DNA from: Anaerolineales bacterium
GTDB lineage: Bacteria > Chloroflexota > Anaerolineae > Anaerolineales > UBA4823
Assembly: GCA_016932955.1 (NCBI GenBank)
Contig: JAFGBV010000129.1
Coordinates: 1 to 7,778, forward strand
Direction: 5' to 3'
DNA length: 7,778 bases
Shown: positions 6,312 through 7,778 of the stretch, in pieces
Layout: each line of letters opens with the position of its first letter
Position numbering within the stretch: the first letter of the stretch is position 1
Notes under the pieces: model-generated
Seen by the model: only the letters and a program-made list of their open reading frames with translations
Told to the model about the DNA's origin: nothing
Databases searched by the model: none
Made by a program: the position numbers and the translations under genes

Positions 6312-7220
6312 ATGAGTAATGAATGTCGTCTCCCATCTTATGGCGGCCAGGCCGTGATCGAGGGCGTGATGATGCGCGGCGCCAATGCCGTCGCCATCGC
6401 CATGCGCGCCCCCGACCAGCAGATCGTCATCCACAAAGAGCCTCTCGGCAAGATCTATAAGAGCCGCCTCGTTAAAATCCCCTTCTTACGCGGCCTGGTC
6501 ATGCTCTGGGATGCCCTCAGCCTGGGATTGCGCGCCCTCACCCTGTCTGCCAACACCCAGACCGGCGAAGAAGAGAAGATCGAAGGCCCGGTCATGATCC
6601 TCACCATGGTCGGCACCCTTGCCGTTGCGATTTTCATGTTCAAGGCCGCGCCGGCAGCACTCGGCTCCCTGGTCGAAAAATACCTCGGATGGGAATTCTG
6701 GGCTGGCAACCTGGTGGAAGGTCTGGCGCGTCTTCTCCTCCTCGTTGGCTATATCTGGGCAATCGGCTTCATGCCCGATATCCGCCGCGTCTTTGCCTAC
6801 CACGGCGCCGAGCACAAAACCATCAACGCCTTCGAAGCCCGCGCCGAGCTCACCCCGGAGAACGTCTCGCGTTATTCCGTTGAACATCCCCGCTGTGGCA
6901 CAGCCTTTCTCCTCACGGTCGTCATTTTCTCTGTCTTGCTCTATGGTCTCTTAGGGCCCATGCCCATCTTCTGGCGCATGGCCTCCCGTATATTGCTCTT
7001 ACCTGTCGTGGTCGGCATCTCCTATGAATACATCCGCTGGACTGCCAACCACATCGGGAACCCCATCGTCCGTCTTCTTGCAAAGCCCAACCTCGCCCTG
7101 CAGCACCTCACCACCCGCGAACCCTCTCTGGAGATACTCGAAGTGTCTATCGCAGCCTTCAACGCCATGCGCGCCGAGGAAATAGCCCTATCTCCGGAAC
7201 AAAGCCAGCTATTAGCCTGA
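6312..7220 (+). CDS. DUF1385 (YqhQ-like) integral membrane protein
   Basis: The protein has 302 residues with clear DUF1385 family motifs: 'GGQAVIEGVMMRG' at 11-23, 'KIPFLRGLVML' at 55-65, 'YHGAEHKTINAFE' at 163-175 and 'HPRCGTAFLL' at 192-201. The invariant His/Glu/His and Cys residues suggest a metal-binding or catalytic site facing the membrane, but the biochemical role of the family is not established. Hydrophobic segments lie near 94-115, 134-155, 198-215 and 218-238. The start is supported by AGGAG at 6301-6305, 6 nt before the ATG. It comes right after a strong terminator and no clear promoter is visible, so its expression may depend on read-through or on an unrecognised promoter. Its stop lies 6 nt from that of the opposing YjbQ gene. 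Confidence 0.9.
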   Translation: MSNECRLPSYGGQAVIEGVMMRGANAVAIAMRAPDQQIVIHKEPLGKIYKSRLVKIPFLRGLVMLWDALSLGLRALTLSANTQTGEEEKIEGPVMILTMVGTLAVAIFMFKAAPAALGSLVEKYLGWEFWAGNLVEGLARLLLLVGYIWAIGFMPDIRRVFAYHGAEHKTINAFEARAELTPENVSRYSVEHPRCGTAFLLTVVIFSVLLYGLLGPMPIFWRMASRILLLPVVVGISYEYIRWTANHIGNPIVRLLAKPNLALQHLTTREPSLEILEVSIAAFNAMRAEEIALSPEQSQLLA

Positions 7221-7226
7221 CGGCTC

Positions 7227-7658
7227 TCACTCCCCAATCAACTGCACCACCAGCTCCCGCCGCCGCGCCCGGGTGTCAAAATCCACATAGATAATCTGCT
7301 GCCAGGTACCTAGCGTCAGCCGTCCCTTCACGAACGGAACCGTTAGCGATGCCCCCAGCAAAGCCGCACGCACATGGCTATGCCCGTTGCCATCCCCCCA
7401 TGCCGCATCGTGGTCATAAGGCCGGCTCGGATCAATGATCTCGTCGAACAAGCGGCGCAGATCGCTCAGGCATCCCGGCTCGTACTCGATCGTCGTCAGA
7501 CCGCTGGTTGAAGAGGGGCAGAAAAGCGTCACAGTCCCATCCTGCAGCCCCGCCTCCCGCACGCATCCTGACACCTGGTTGGTGATATCCACCATGTCCG
7601 CATTTCCACGCGTTGAAAACTGGATTGCCATTGTTTTTATACTCATACCCCCAAGCAT
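7227..7658 (-). CDS. YjbQ family (UPF0047 / secondary thiamine-phosphate synthase) protein
   Basis: The 143-residue protein matches the YjbQ/UPF0047 family: 'DMVDIT' at 21-26, 'STSGLTTIEYEPG' at 50-62, 'DGNGHSHVRAALLGASLTVPF' at 89-109, 'LGTWQQI' at 116-122 and 'VDFDTRARRRELVVQ' at 125-139. The E. coli member has a reported weak thiamine-phosphate synthase activity; the real role is unclear. It belongs to the subgroup with 'SSTSGLTTIE' in place of the 'HTTA' motif; His93 and His95 are kept. The chosen ATG at 7658 has GGAGGA 8 nt upstream (complement of 7667-7672). In-frame ATGs at 7646 and 7631 are possible but have poorer binding sites. It may follow another gene on the minus strand by 18 nt. 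Confidence 0.85.
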   Translation of the reverse strand: MLGGMSIKTMAIQFSTRGNADMVDITNQVSGCVREAGLQDGTVTLFCPSSTSGLTTIEYEPGCLSDLRRLFDEIIDPSRPYDHDAAWGDGNGHSHVRAALLGASLTVPFVKGRLTLGTWQQIIYVDFDTRARRRELVVQLIGE

Positions 7659-7676
7659 ACAGCAATTCCTCCATTT

Positions 7677-7778
7677 CTACCAGTGCAGAAACGCCCAACG
7701 CAGGGAATCTTTCATCAGCCCTGCACCGACTTCACATACCTTCTTCACGAAATCTTCATATCTCTTGGATAAGATTAT
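7677..7778 (-). CDS. Possible C-terminal fragment of an upstream gene (5' end outside window)
   Basis: Only one minus-strand frame stays open from the window edge. It runs 33 codons to a TAG at 7677-7679 and ends '...GLMKDSLRWAFLHW'. The stop lies 18 nt before the YjbQ start, with the YjbQ GGAGGA site in the gap, as expected for a tightly packed operon. I do not recognise the protein, and 34 open codons could arise by chance, so this is tentative. Confidence 0.4.
   Translation of the reverse strand: MILSKRYEDFVKKVCEVGAGLMKDSLRWAFLHW

Noticed and set aside
7432..7698. 88-codon minus-strand frame overlapping the YjbQ gene
   Set aside because: It is out of frame with a well-supported YjbQ protein and has no recognisable domain.
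1..7778. CRISPR arrays, tRNA or rRNA genes
   Set aside because: No regularly spaced direct repeats, cloverleaf sequences or rRNA-like stretches were seen on reading either strand.

Overview
The window looks like chromosomal DNA of a Chloroflexota bacterium, most likely class Anaerolineae. This is inferred from style, not from a marker gene. The signs are a secreted CSLREA/beta-helix protein ending in an IFIPLV-type tail, a DUF1361 membrane protein, a truncated upstream protein with a 'SLDELFAFL' end, and moderately GC-rich, C-heavy sequence with AGGAG-type ribosome binding sites. There are no rRNA or tRNA genes, transposases, phage genes or CRISPR arrays. The genes have intact frames and look like ordinary chromosomal genes.

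Layout. Bases 3-167 hold the C-terminus of a small unknown protein. It is followed 20 nt later by an exported parallel beta-helix protein (188-1861, +). That gene converges on a VOC/glyoxalase-fold gene (1925-2326, -), with a perfect 11-bp stem hairpin between the two stops. A divergent promoter region (2327-2480) carries a 14-bp imperfect palindrome that touches a TATAAT box. It leads into a probable three-gene operon on the + strand: DUF1361 membrane protein (2481-3182), homocysteine S-methyltransferase domain protein (3225-4100) and MOSC-domain protein (4119-4583). The gaps are 42 and 18 nt.

The longest non-coding stretch, 4584-4845 (262 bp), has a possible weak terminator, a TATAAT box and a conspicuous 95-nt inverted repeat just upstream of an M20 family dipeptidase-like gene (4846-6219). 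A strong intrinsic terminator (6230-6291) closes that gene. A DUF1385/YqhQ-like membrane protein (6312-7220, +) follows. It runs tail to tail, with only 6 nt between the stops, into a YjbQ-family gene (7227-7658, -). YjbQ is preceded on the minus strand by an open frame that enters from beyond the window edge and stops 18 nt before the YjbQ start.

How the genes relate. The methyltransferase and MOSC proteins both belong to sulfur-chemistry families and are probably co-transcribed, so a shared role is possible but unproven. The other genes look like unlinked housekeeping or accessory functions. No obvious new defence, mobile or biosynthetic system is visible. The most interesting signals are non-coding: the 95-nt inverted repeat in the peptidase leader and the palindrome in the divergent promoter. 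The recurring-looking C-terminal tail of the secreted protein is also worth a check.
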